Part shown: positions 52,190 through 62,915 of the stretch, piece after piece
Position numbering within the stretch: position 1 is the stretch's first letter
Layout of the letters: each line of letters starts with the position of its first letter
Source: Cupriavidus sp. D384
GTDB taxonomy: Bacteria; Pseudomonadota; Gammaproteobacteria; Burkholderiales; Burkholderiaceae
Direction: 5' to 3'
NCBI RefSeq assembly: GCF_001652915.1
Contig: NZ_BBQI01000091.1
Coordinates: 1 to 64,000, forward strand
Length of the DNA stretch: 64,000 nucleotides
Position numbers and translations under genes: made by a program
Notes under the pieces: generated by a model
Databases searched by the model: none
What the model saw: only the letters and a program-made list of their open reading frames with translations
Told to the model about the DNA's origin: nothing

Positions 52190-52792
52190 CTAGAAGCGCG
52201 ATCCGGGCTGCTTGAGGAAGGCCAGTTCTTCCGCGCTGCTGTCGCGGCCCAGCACCGCGTTGCGGTGCGGGAAGCGGCCGAAACGCGCGATGATTTCCTG
52301 GTGCTTGACGGCCCACTCCAGCACATCGACCCGGCCCGCCGTGTCCTGGCGCAGCGCGGTGGTTTCGCGCACGGAGATCTCCTGGTCGGCCAGGGACTCG
52401 GCATGCTCGAACGGCAGATAGCAGAACACGCGATGCCAGGGCGTCGGCAACTGCCGGTCCCAGCCTTCGGCCAGCATGCGCCGCGCCACGGCCAGCGCCT
52501 GCGCATCGGTGGCAAAGCTGCGCGCCTCGCCACGGAACATGTTGCGCGGGAACTGGTCCAGCAGCACGATGCGCGCGCAGGCGCCCTCGGGCGTCACAGA
52601 CCAGTCGTCGTTTGCATCGTCATGCGCAGCCTGCCAGACCGGCAGGAATTGCTCGCGGATCCTGGCATCGAAATCGTCCGATTTGGCAAACCACTCGCGC
52701 CGCGACACATCCCATCCGGGCGATCCGGGCAGGCCGAACCAGAACGCCAGCACGGCCTGTGCGTCGGCGGGCAGCGGCCTAGCGCTGGACAT
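52190..52792 (-). CDS. DUF924 family protein
   Basis: This 200-residue alpha-helical protein belongs to DUF924, with AVLAFWFGLPGSPGWDVSRREWF at the start, IVLLDQFPRNMFRGEARSFATD in the middle and RFGRFPHRNAVLGRDSSAEE near the end. The fold is tetratricopeptide-like; its function is unknown. It overlaps the end of the globin gene by 14 bases, so the two are probably translated from one message. Confidence 0.88.
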   Translation of the reverse strand: MSSARPLPADAQAVLAFWFGLPGSPGWDVSRREWFAKSDDFDARIREQFLPVWQAAHDDANDDWSVTPEGACARIVLLDQFPRNMFRGEARSFATDAQALAVARRMLAEGWDRQLPTPWHRVFCYLPFEHAESLADQEISVRETTALRQDTAGRVDVLEWAVKHQEIIARFGRFPHRNAVLGRDSSAEELAFLKQPGSRF

Positions 52793-53198
52793 TGCGCATC
52801 CAGTCGGCGGTCTGGAACAGCGCCTGCATCAGACGCATCTGCAGAGACTCCGGCAGCCCCACATCCTGCATCGCCAGCGCCATGCAGCGCATCCACTGGT
52901 CACGCTCGCTGGTGCCGATTTCGAACGGCAGGTGGCGCGCCCGCAGGCGCGGGTGGCCAAAGCGCTCGATAAAGTAGTTCGGGCCGCCCAGCCAGCCGCA
53001 CAGGAACCAGAACAGCTTGTCGCGGGAGCCGTCCAGCGACGGCGGATGCAACGCGCGCAGTCCGGCGAACTCGGTTTCCAGGTCCATCAGGTCATAAAAA
53101 CGGTCGACCAGTTCGCGTACGCGCCCTTCGCCGCCAATCAGTTCATAGGCGGTGATTTCTTCGCGATTGTCTTCGGGTTCTGCAGGTTCGGTAATCAT
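52779..53198 (-). CDS. Group II truncated haemoglobin
   Basis: This 139-residue 2-on-2 globin contains ELIGGEGRVRELVDRFYDLM (helices A/B with the Tyr at B10) and GHPRLRARHLPFEIG, where the second His is the proximal haem ligand. RDQWMRCMALAM has the Trp at G8 typical of group II. Such proteins bind O2 and detoxify NO or peroxide. The ATG at 53198 is chosen; a TTG two codons earlier is possible. It starts six bases after the permease stop. Confidence 0.9.
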   Translation of the reverse strand: MITEPAEPEDNREEITAYELIGGEGRVRELVDRFYDLMDLETEFAGLRALHPPSLDGSRDKLFWFLCGWLGGPNYFIERFGHPRLRARHLPFEIGTSERDQWMRCMALAMQDVGLPESLQMRLMQALFQTADWMRNVQR

Positions 53199-53204
53199 GG
53201 CCAA

Positions 53205-55760
53205 TCAATTCACATCGCGCAGCGTGGCAAGCGCCGGCTGCCGCAGCACCTCGCGCAAGCCGAGCCAGCCGCCGGCAAAAGCGCACAGCATGCCAGAAAC
53301 CACGCCGACCGGCACAATCCACGCATTGAAGCGATACGGGAAGTCGAACACGAACTGCGACAGTCCCCAGCCTACGGCAATCGCGCCCAGGCTTGCCAGA
53401 AAGCCCGCCAGCCCCCCCACCACAAGGAATTCAGCGTACTGGGTCTGCCGCACCAGCGACGCCGGCGCGCCAAGCGCCTTGAGCAGGCCGGCATCGCGCT
53501 TGCGTTCGTCGCGCGCCCCGGACAGTGCGGCATAGAGCACTGTCACACCGGCCAGCAACGTGAAGACGAACAGGAATTCCACCGCCGCGATCACCTGGTC
53601 CAGCACGTTCTGGATCTGGCGCAGGATCAGGTCGGTATTGACCACCGTGATGTTCGGGAAGGCGGCCGTCAGCCGGTTGCCCAGCGCCGCCTTGGCCGGC
53701 GGCAGGTAGAACGACGTGATAAACGTCTCGGGCAGGCCCTGCATCTTGGCAACCGGCAGGATCACGAAGAAGTTGACGCGCATCGAGCCCCATTCGAGCT
53801 TGCGCAACGATGTCACCGGCGCCTCGACGATCTGGCCCGCCACATCGAAACGCAGCGTATCGCCCAGCCGGATATGCAGCGTCCTGGCGATGCCCTCCTC
53901 CACCGACGCCCCGCCTTCCCAACGGCCAGCCACCACTTCGTTGCCGTCGGGCATCTTGTCCATGTACGACAGGTTGAATTCGCGCTCCACCAGGTTGCGC
54001 GCACGGCCGTCCGGGTAGCTGCTGGCCTGCACCGGCCGGTCGCCGATCTGGATCAGGCGCCCGCGCACCATCGGAAACAGCAGGTCATCGACCCCGCTCG
54101 TCGCCAGCATGGCGCGCAGCGGCTCGCGCTGGTCGGGCTGGATATTGATGATGAATCGGTTCGGCGCGTCGGCCGGCGTGGCATTGCGCCAGGAATCGAT
54201 CAGGTCGTTACGGGTCATGCCCAGCAGCAGCAACGCCATCAGCCCCACCGCCAGCGCCACGGTCTGCAGCACGGTCACGCCGCGGCGCCGCTCCAGCACC
54301 GCCAGCGCAAAGCGCCACCCCACGCTGCCGCGGGCACGGCCGCGCATGGTGCGTGACAGCGCCATCAGCAGGCCCAGCGCCAGCAGCGCGAACACCACCC
54401 CGGCGCCAGCGAAGCCGCCTGCCGTGGTCAGGCCAAGCTTGAGGTCGCGCGCCGCCACCATCAGCAGCGCCACGAACGCGCCCAGGCCCAGCGCATAGGC
54501 CACCCAGGCGGAAATCGGCGGCACGCCCACGTCGCGCCGCAACACGCGCAGCGGCGCAATGCGCGTCAGCGCCAGCAGCGGCGGCAACGCAAACCCGGTC
54601 AGCAACACCAGCCCGGCTGCCACGCCAACCATGGCCGGCACCCACGAAGGATGGGGCAGCGACACCTGCAGCAGGCCTCCCAGCGACATCAGCAGGCCGT
54701 AGTGCGCCGCGTAGCCCAGCGCCACGCCCACGATGGCGCCGCCCAGGCCCAGCAACAGGAATTCGATACCGAACGCTGCCAGGATCTGGCCGCGCGACAG
54801 GCCCATGCACTTGTACACGGCGCAGGCATCGGTATGGCGCTGCATGTAGCGGCGCGCGGACATCGCAATGGCAACCGCCGCGATCATCGACGACAGCACC
54901 GCCACCAGCGACAGGAACCGCTCGGCGCGATCCAGCGTCGCGCGCATCTGGGGCTGCCCGGACTCCAGCGATTCCACGCGCGTATTGCGCAGATGACGCT
55001 GCTCGATCTCGGCAACGGCCCATTTGCGATAGGCCTCGCCGGCGGCATCGGGGCCCGCCACCAGCAGGCGATAGGTCACGCGGCTGCCCCAGCCGATCAG
55101 CTTCGTGGCTTCGAGGTCCGACATCGGCAGCAGCACGCGCGGGGCGAAGTTCATGAAGCCGGCGCCACGATCCAGTTCCTGCGTGATGATGCGGTCGATG
55201 CGGAACGTCTTGCTGCCAAGCTGCAGTCCGTCACCGACCCGCAGGTTCAGGGCGATCAGCAGTGCCTCGTCCACCCAAACGGTACCGGGCGCCGGAATGC
55301 CTTCGGCGTTCGATTCCGGCCCGCCGGGTGTCTGCGTGACCTTGAGCCGGCCGCGCAACGGATAGCCGTCGGTCACGGCCTTCAGCGCGCCAAGCTGGCT
55401 GGGTGCCTCGCCCTGCGCCGGCGCGCCGTTGGCACGTGCCGTCGCCATGCTCGGAAAGGTAACGGTCTGGGCCACCTGCAGGCCGTCGCGCCTGGCACGG
55501 TCACTGAACGCGGCGTCGAACGGCTGATCGGAGATCAGCAGCACATCGGCGGCAATCATCTGCCGCGCGTCGCGCTCCAGCCCCAGGCGCATGCGGTCTG
55601 CCAGGAAGCCCACGCTGGTCAGCGCGGCCACGGCCAGCACCAGGGCGAACAGCAGCAGCGTCAGCTCGCCGGCCAGCCAGTCGCGGCGCGCCATGCGCAG
55701 GGCCTGGCGCCAGGGGGAAAACCTTGCTTGGGGAACCACGGAATCGGAGGCAGTCGACAT
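53205..55760 (-). CDS. FtsX-type ABC transporter permease (YbbP-like)
   Basis: This 851-residue protein has the MacB/FtsX layout: a helix near 30-55, a large periplasmic domain to about 270, helices between about 280 and 500, a second periplasmic domain, and three C-terminal helices ending GLREVLRQPALATLRDVN. SARRYMQRHTDACAVYKCMG and DERKRDAGLLKALGAP are the coupling segments for the ATPase. E. coli YbbP is encoded next to its ATPase YbbA and lipase TesA; neither is adjacent here. Substrate unknown, possibly lipid or lipoprotein. Confidence 0.86.
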   Translation of the reverse strand: MSTASDSVVPQARFSPWRQALRMARRDWLAGELTLLLFALVLAVAALTSVGFLADRMRLGLERDARQMIAADVLLISDQPFDAAFSDRARRDGLQVAQTVTFPSMATARANGAPAQGEAPSQLGALKAVTDGYPLRGRLKVTQTPGGPESNAEGIPAPGTVWVDEALLIALNLRVGDGLQLGSKTFRIDRIITQELDRGAGFMNFAPRVLLPMSDLEATKLIGWGSRVTYRLLVAGPDAAGEAYRKWAVAEIEQRHLRNTRVESLESGQPQMRATLDRAERFLSLVAVLSSMIAAVAIAMSARRYMQRHTDACAVYKCMGLSRGQILAAFGIEFLLLGLGGAIVGVALGYAAHYGLLMSLGGLLQVSLPHPSWVPAMVGVAAGLVLLTGFALPPLLALTRIAPLRVLRRDVGVPPISAWVAYALGLGAFVALLMVAARDLKLGLTTAGGFAGAGVVFALLALGLLMALSRTMRGRARGSVGWRFALAVLERRRGVTVLQTVALAVGLMALLLLGMTRNDLIDSWRNATPADAPNRFIINIQPDQREPLRAMLATSGVDDLLFPMVRGRLIQIGDRPVQASSYPDGRARNLVEREFNLSYMDKMPDGNEVVAGRWEGGASVEEGIARTLHIRLGDTLRFDVAGQIVEAPVTSLRKLEWGSMRVNFFVILPVAKMQGLPETFITSFYLPPAKAALGNRLTAAFPNITVVNTDLILRQIQNVLDQVIAAVEFLFVFTLLAGVTVLYAALSGARDERKRDAGLLKALGAPASLVRQTQYAEFLVVGGLAGFLASLGAIAVGWGLSQFVFDFPYRFNAWIVPVGVVSGMLCAFAGGWLGLREVLRQPALATLRDVN

Positions 55761-55787
55761 GTTCGGCTGACAGTTGGAAAGAAGGAT

Positions 55788-56411
55788 TCAGGGACGATGC
55801 GGCGGCTGCTTTGCCGGCGGCGTGGATGCCTGCGCCTTGTCGCGCAGGCTGGCATGCAGGCGCCGTGCGCCGCGCCACAGCTTGGGCACCAGCCACGCGG
55901 CCAGCACCAGGAACAGCACCAGCAGGATCAGGAATACGACCGGCAGGAAGAACGCCAGCAGCAGCCCGCCGACCGTGCCGATATCCTCGGTAAATGAGGC
56001 CACCCAGTTCGAAAAAGGTTCGGGCGACACATTGATCAGCGCCCGTGTACCAGCCTTGGCGGCATGGGCGGTGCCGGCCAGCGTGCCGCCAATCAGGCCG
56101 GCCGCCACGGTCCACTGCGGGTCCATGTGGCCGAACGCGGCCGCCGCCAGGATCGCCCCGGCCGGAATGCGGATAAAGGTCTGGATGCCGTCCCAGACGG
56201 TGTCGAACCCGGGCACCTTGTCGGCCACGAACTCCGCCACGGTCATCGCCGCGGCCACCCCGATCACCCACCAGGACGACAGCACCTGCAGGCCCGACGG
56301 CAGGTCAAGCCAGCCCAGGCGGGCCAGCACGCCCGCCGTCAGCACGGCCAGGTACAGGCGCAGGCCACTGGCCCAGGACATGCCCGCAGCCAGCGCAGCG
56401 GTTTCCAGCAT
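55788..56411 (-). CDS. DUF4126 membrane protein
   Basis: This 207-residue membrane protein has about five helices and no known activity. It begins MLETAALAAGMSWASGLRLYL; the segment DKVPGFDTVWDGIQTFIR is characteristic of DUF4126. The C-terminal 35 residues are basic and cytoplasmic. It lies 27 bases before the permease gene and may be co-transcribed with it. Confidence 0.84.
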   Translation of the reverse strand: MLETAALAAGMSWASGLRLYLAVLTAGVLARLGWLDLPSGLQVLSSWWVIGVAAAMTVAEFVADKVPGFDTVWDGIQTFIRIPAGAILAAAAFGHMDPQWTVAAGLIGGTLAGTAHAAKAGTRALINVSPEPFSNWVASFTEDIGTVGGLLLAFFLPVVFLILLVLFLVLAAWLVPKLWRGARRLHASLRDKAQASTPPAKQPPHRP

Positions 56412-56470
56412 GGAAGCTCCTCGCGACCGAGCGCGCGTTCAACTTCCGGTGAGTGTAACGCCAGCGGCGG

Positions 56471-57568
56471 TCAGGGGCCTTCCTTGCCGTCCGGGCCGTA
56501 CCAGGGCAGCGCCTCCTGGGGTGTCAGGATGCCCGTGGGCTCGGCCGCCCGGTAGCCGGGCAGCTGCTCCAGCCGGCGCGCAAAACCGGGGTCGGACAGC
56601 AGCGACAGCAGCCCCTGCATCCACGGCGCGGTCTGGTCGTTCTTGCGGATCGCCAGGTAGTAGGCCTCGTGCGTGAGCGGCACGAACGTCAGCCCGCGTG
56701 CCTCGGCGTTCATGCGCAGGCCAAAGCCCACCTGGGCGCGCCCGGCGTGTACAGCTTCGGCCACCTTTTCGTTGCTGAACTCGGTTTCCTCGTAGCCCGT
56801 GATCTGGTCGGGATACAGGCCATGCGTGGCCAGCAACTGGTCGAACAGCATGCGCGTGCCCGAACTGCGCTGGCGGTTCACAAAGCGCGCGCCGGTACGC
56901 GGCAGGTCGCGCAGGTCGCGCAGTTCGCGGGCCAGGTCGGGTGCCACGATCAGCCCCTGCTCGCGCCAGGCCAGGCGCACCAGCCGCACGGTGGCCGGGC
57001 GCAGCCACTTGCGCAGCGTCACGTGCGCCACCGAGCCGGCGGTCTGGATCGGCGACACATAGAAGCCGGCCAGTTCGGACTGGCGCTCCTGCAGGCAGAC
57101 CAGCGCCTCGACACTGCCGCAGAACACGGTATCCAGCTGCAGCGGCATGGGCTTTTCGCGCAGCGCCGCCGACAACGTTTCAACGGCCGGATCGTGGCTG
57201 CCGGAAAAATGCAGCACCGTTTGCGGCGCCGCCGCATCGTCGAGTTCGCTCAGGAATTCCGCCATGGCCCGCTGCATGGCCGGATCGATGGTTTCGCGCA
57301 GGCGCAGTTCGGCCCGCAGCAGGCGTTCGCCAAAGCGCGTCAGCGATGCCCCCCGGCCGCGCTCCATGTCGAGCATGGGCCGGCCCAGCATGTCTTCCCA
57401 GGTGCGCATCACGCCCCAGGCGTGACGATAGGACAACCCGATTTCCTGTGCCGCGCGGTGCAGCGACCCCGTTTCGCGCACTGCCTTGAGCAGCTGGAAC
57501 ACCTTCCCGTTGGCACGCGGGTTGTCATCGGCGGCGATCACCGGAAACAGGTCGAAACGGAATGTCAT
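56471..57568 (-). CDS. ModE-like regulator with periplasmic-binding-protein-type sensor domain
   Basis: This 365-residue protein has an N-terminal winged helix related to ModE (NGKVFQLLKAVRETGSLHRA, then SYRHAWGVMRTWEDMLGRPM, residues 20-60). The remainder resembles a periplasmic binding fold used inside the cell (TVLHFSGSHDPAVETL, VNRQRSSGTRMLFDQLL, HAGRAQVGFGLRMNAEARG). Similar proteins occur near molybdoenzymes and may sense molybdate or molybdopterin. The ATG at 57568 has AAGG nine bases upstream; the frame extends further without homology. It lies near xdhABC, whose product needs molybdenum. Confidence 0.83.
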   Translation of the reverse strand: MTFRFDLFPVIAADDNPRANGKVFQLLKAVRETGSLHRAAQEIGLSYRHAWGVMRTWEDMLGRPMLDMERGRGASLTRFGERLLRAELRLRETIDPAMQRAMAEFLSELDDAAAPQTVLHFSGSHDPAVETLSAALREKPMPLQLDTVFCGSVEALVCLQERQSELAGFYVSPIQTAGSVAHVTLRKWLRPATVRLVRLAWREQGLIVAPDLARELRDLRDLPRTGARFVNRQRSSGTRMLFDQLLATHGLYPDQITGYEETEFSNEKVAEAVHAGRAQVGFGLRMNAEARGLTFVPLTHEAYYLAIRKNDQTAPWMQGLLSLLSDPGFARRLEQLPGYRAAEPTGILTPQEALPWYGPDGKEGP

Positions 57569-57746
57569 ATGTTCTGCCTTGCATAACTGCGCGACTATGT
57601 GGCTCGATGACAAGCGTTTGCCCCGGTTTCCACGACGATTCCGGGCATTCTCCACGGCAATCGTCGCGATGGCAATTATGATACGTTCAGCATAAGTACA
57701 GACGCACGGCGCCAGCGCAAGTACAGCGCAAGGCACATCGGCCGGC

Positions 57747-58697
57747 TTAGCTGGCGGGTGCCGATTCCAGGCGGGGAAGCTGGGGCAGGTCGGAGGCCAC
57801 CTCGGCAATCATGCGGCGCAGCCACATCACGTCCGGGGCGGCATGGCAGCGCTCGTGCCAGAGCTGGTAGAAGCGCATGCGCGGGAACTGCACCGGCGAC
57901 GGCACCATGCGGATCGGCAGGTACTGCGCATAGTGGGCGGCAAACTGGCGGCCCGTGGTGAACACCATGTCGGTTTTCATCAGCACATAGGGCACCAGGC
58001 CAAAGTACGGCAGCGTGACCTGGATATTGCGCTTGTAGCCCTGCTCTGCCAGCGCCTGGTCGATCATGCTGCGCTGCATCGACGCATACGGCGCGGGCGC
58101 CAGGTGCGGCATTTCCAGGTAGTGGCGCAGCGTCAGCCCGTGGCGCGCCAGCGGGTGCTGGGCGCCCAGCATGCAGACCACCTCGTCGTCGAACAGCGGC
58201 GAGATGTGCAGGTGCTCGGGCGGCGACAGCCAGTTGCCCACCACGATGTCCAGATGGCCCTGCTCCAGCGCATCGAGGAAATCCGTCGACTGCGTCATCG
58301 GATGCACGAACAGCTTGGCGCCGGGCGCCAGCCGGCGCACGCGCTCGACGATATTGGGCAGGAAGAACGCATCCAGGTAGTCGGGCGCGCCCAGATGGAA
58401 CGTGCGCGTGGTGGTGGCAGGATCGAACTGCTGCGGCGGGCGGGCGATGCGATCCATCGCCGCCAGGCTCTGTTCGGCCAGCAGCAGCAGTTCGCGGCCG
58501 CGCTCGGTTGGCACCATGCCGCTCTTGCCGCGCACCAGGATGGCGTCACCGGTGATTTCGCGCAGCCGCTTGAGCGTGTTGCTGATGGCCGGCTGCGACT
58601 GGCCCAGGCGGACGGCGGTGCGGGTCACGCTCTGCTCGGTGAGCAGGGTGTGCAGTACCCGCAGCAAATAAGTATCGAGATGGTCGCGTCCGTGCAT
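57747..58697 (-). CDS. LysR family transcriptional regulator
   Basis: This 316-residue regulator has a helix-turn-helix at about 8-65 (LLRVLHTLLTEQSVTRTAVR, then SQPAISNTLKRLREITGDAIL) and a LysR substrate domain (TFHLGAPDYLDAFFLPNIVERV through the C-terminus). The YLDAFF and YLEMPHLAPAPY segments place it with NodD/PcpR-like regulators. The ATG at 58697 is chosen because it directly precedes the DNA-binding fold. It is divergent from xdhA and so a likely regulator of xdhABC. Confidence 0.88.
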   Translation of the reverse strand: MHGRDHLDTYLLRVLHTLLTEQSVTRTAVRLGQSQPAISNTLKRLREITGDAILVRGKSGMVPTERGRELLLLAEQSLAAMDRIARPPQQFDPATTTRTFHLGAPDYLDAFFLPNIVERVRRLAPGAKLFVHPMTQSTDFLDALEQGHLDIVVGNWLSPPEHLHISPLFDDEVVCMLGAQHPLARHGLTLRHYLEMPHLAPAPYASMQRSMIDQALAEQGYKRNIQVTLPYFGLVPYVLMKTDMVFTTGRQFAAHYAQYLPIRMVPSPVQFPRMRFYQLWHERCHAAPDVMWLRRMIAEVASDLPQLPRLESAPAS

Positions 58698-58812
58698 GGC
58701 AGATGCCACCGTGCTCTTTTGGCAGGCGCGGGTGGCGTGGGGGAAGGGAACGGCGCATAGTGTAAGACAGCCACCCCGGATGCGGTCAAATCCGGCCTCT
58801 CGTCCGGATGCA

Positions 58813-58830
58813 CTACGGGTAGACCCGTAG
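58813..58830. promoter_or_regulatory. Palindromic operator candidate between the LysR gene and xdhA
   Basis: CTACGGGT-AG-ACCCGTAG is a perfect inverted repeat of 8 bp per arm, 116 bases before the LysR start and 145 before xdhA. It does not follow the T-N11-A core of most LysR sites, but its placement suits a shared operator. Confidence 0.5.
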
Positions 58831-58974
58831 ATCGGCGCCAGGCCGCTCCGGGGCAGCGATTGCGGGGATGCGGCGCCCGCCGGCACGCGCCTTGATGGGG
58901 CATATCACATGGGCCAAATATTGCAGGAAAAGACCCGGTGCTATGTTTCCGCCATCCCCGAAAGAGAGAAGACC

Positions 58975-60489
<1,515 letters not shown>

Positions 60490-60500
60490 GGAGAGCCCGC

Positions 60501-62879
60501 ATGAACAAGCAAACCGAACCCTTCCTGCTCGACGCCAGCGTGGCCGCCGAATCCACCCCGGTGGTCGGCATCTCGCGCCCGCACGAATCGGCCCATCTGC
60601 ATGTGGCCGGCACCGCCACCTATACCGACGACATTCCCGAGCTTGCCGGCACGCTGCATGCCGCGCTGGGCATGAGCACCAAGGCCCACGCACGGCTGAA
60701 GACGGTCAACCTGGACCGCGTGCGCAAGGCGCCCGGCGTGGTGGCCGTGCTGACCGTGGACGACATTCCCGGCGTCAACGACTGCGGCCCGATCATCCAC
60801 GACGACCCGATCCTGGCAAAGGACGTGGTGCAGTTCATCGGCCAGCCAATCTTTGTGGTGGTGGCGTCGTCGCATGACGCCGCGCGCCGCGCCGCCCGCC
60901 TGGCCGACATCGACTACGAAGACCTGCCCCCGGTGCTGACACCCGAGGCCGCCCATGCGGCCGGCAGCTACGTGCTGCCGCCGATGCACCTGACGCGTGG
61001 CGAACCGGTCAAGCACCTCGATGGCGCCAGGCATCGCGACAGCGCGAAGATCCATCTCGGCGGCCAGGAACAGTTCTACCTGGAAGGCCAGATCGCCTAC
61101 GCCGCGCCGCGCGAAAACGACGGCATGCACGTCTGGTGCTCGACGCAACACCCGACCGAGATGCAGCACGCCGTGGCCCACATGCTGGGCTGGCACGCGC
61201 ACCAGGTGCTGGTGGAATGCCGGCGCATGGGCGGCGGCTTCGGCGGCAAGGAATCGCAGTCGGCCATGTTCGCTTGCTGCGCGTCGCTGGCGGCCTGGAA
61301 GCTGCTGTGCCCGGTCAAGCTGCGTCCGGATCGCGACGACGACATGATGATCACCGGCAAGCGCCACGACTTCACGTTCGACTTCGACGTGGGCCACGAC
61401 GACGCCGGCCGCATCGAGGGCGTGCGCGTGGAGATGGTGTCGCGCGCCGGCTTCTCGGCCGACCTGTCGGGCCCGGTGATGACCCGTGCCATCTGCCACT
61501 TCGACAACGCCTACTGGCTGCCGAACGTGCAGATCGACGGCTACTGCGGCAAGACCAACACGCAGAGCAATACCGCCTTCCGCGGCTTCGGCGGCCCGCA
61601 GGGCGCGTTTGCCATCGAGTACATCCTCGACAACGTGGCGCGCAACGTGGGCAAGGACTCGCTGGAAGTGCGCCGTGCCAACTTCTACGGCAAGGGCGAG
61701 CGCAACGTCACGCCGTACGGCCAGACCGTGGAAGACAACGTCATCCACGAACTGATCGACGAACTGGTGGCAACGTCCGAATACCAGGCCCGCCGCGCCG
61801 CCACGCGCGAATTCAACGCCAAGAGCCCGGTCCTGAAGAAGGGCATCGCCATTACGCCGGTCAAGTTCGGCATCTCGTTCAACGTGGCGCACTACAACCA
61901 GGCCGGCGCGCTGGTGCACGTCTACAACGACGGCTCGGTGCTGGTGAACCACGGTGGCACCGAAATGGGCCAGGGCCTGAACACCAAGGTGGCAATGGTG
62001 GTGGCACACGAGCTTGGCATCCGCATGGAACGCGTGCGCGTGACCGCCACCGATACCAGCAAGGTTGCCAATACGTCGGCCACGGCGGCATCGACCGGCG
62101 CCGACCTGAACGGCAAGGCCGCGCAGGACGCCGCGCGCCAGATCCGCGAACGCCTGGCAGCCTTCGCCGCCCGCAAGGCCGGCGTGGCGCCCGATGCCGT
62201 GCGTTTCAACGACGACCTGGTGATCGCCGGCGAACTGCGCCTGTCGTTTGGCGACCTGGCCCGCGAAGCCTACGTGGCTCGCGTGCAGCTCTGGTCGGAC
62301 GGCTTCTACACCACGCCCAAGCTGTACTGGGACCAGAAGGCGCTGCATGGCCGCCCGTTCTACTACTACGCCTACGGGGCTGCGTGCTCCGAGGTGATCG
62401 TCGATACGCTGACCGGCGAATGGAAGCTGCTGCGCGCCGATGCGCTGCACGATGCCGGCAAGTCGCTGAACCCGGCCATCGACATCGGCCAGGTGGAAGG
62501 CGCGTTCATCCAGGGCATGGGCTGGCTGACCACCGAGGAACTGTGGTGGAACCAGAACGGCAAGCTGATGACGCACGCCCCGTCGACGTACAAGATCCCG
62601 ACGATCAACGACTGCCCGGAAGACTTCAACGTGCGGCTGTTCCAGAACAGCAACGTCGAGGACAGCATCCACCGGTCCAAGGCCGTGGGAGAGCCGCCGC
62701 TGCTGCTGCCGTTCTCGGTGTTCTTCGCCATCCGCGATGCCATTGCGGCCGTGGGTGACTACCGGGTCAATCCGCCGCTGCGCGCGCCCGCCACCAGCGA
62801 AGCGATCCTCGATGCCGTGGAAGCCGTGCAGGCCGTGATGGCTGCGCAGGCCGCCGGGACCGAAGCCGTACCCGCCTGA
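60501..62879 (+). CDS. xdhB: Xanthine dehydrogenase large subunit (molybdenum)
   Basis: This 792-residue catalytic subunit binds the molybdenum cofactor and oxidises hypoxanthine and xanthine to urate. The conserved GGGFGGKESQ motif near residue 245, AFRGFGGPQGAFAIE near 360-374, GTEMGQGLNTKVAMV near 490 and the catalytic glutamate in AVGEPPLLLPFSVF near 730 are all present. It starts 11 bases after xdhA. Length and motifs match the bacterial XdhB family. Confidence 0.96.
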   Translation: MNKQTEPFLLDASVAAESTPVVGISRPHESAHLHVAGTATYTDDIPELAGTLHAALGMSTKAHARLKTVNLDRVRKAPGVVAVLTVDDIPGVNDCGPIIHDDPILAKDVVQFIGQPIFVVVASSHDAARRAARLADIDYEDLPPVLTPEAAHAAGSYVLPPMHLTRGEPVKHLDGARHRDSAKIHLGGQEQFYLEGQIAYAAPRENDGMHVWCSTQHPTEMQHAVAHMLGWHAHQVLVECRRMGGGFGGKESQSAMFACCASLAAWKLLCPVKLRPDRDDDMMITGKRHDFTFDFDVGHDDAGRIEGVRVEMVSRAGFSADLSGPVMTRAICHFDNAYWLPNVQIDGYCGKTNTQSNTAFRGFGGPQGAFAIEYILDNVARNVGKDSLEVRRANFYGKGERNVTPYGQTVEDNVIHELIDELVATSEYQARRAATREFNAKSPVLKKGIAITPVKFGISFNVAHYNQAGALVHVYNDGSVLVNHGGTEMGQGLNTKVAMVVAHELGIRMERVRVTATDTSKVANTSATAASTGADLNGKAAQDAARQIRERLAAFAARKAGVAPDAVRFNDDLVIAGELRLSFGDLAREAYVARVQLWSDGFYTTPKLYWDQKALHGRPFYYYAYGAACSEVIVDTLTGEWKLLRADALHDAGKSLNPAIDIGQVEGAFIQGMGWLTTEELWWNQNGKLMTHAPSTYKIPTINDCPEDFNVRLFQNSNVEDSIHRSKAVGEPPLLLPFSVFFAIRDAIAAVGDYRVNPPLRAPATSEAILDAVEAVQAVMAAQAAGTEAVPA

Positions 62880-62915
62880 CGCCAGTCAGGCCAGACAGTC
62901 AGCCAGAGAGACACC

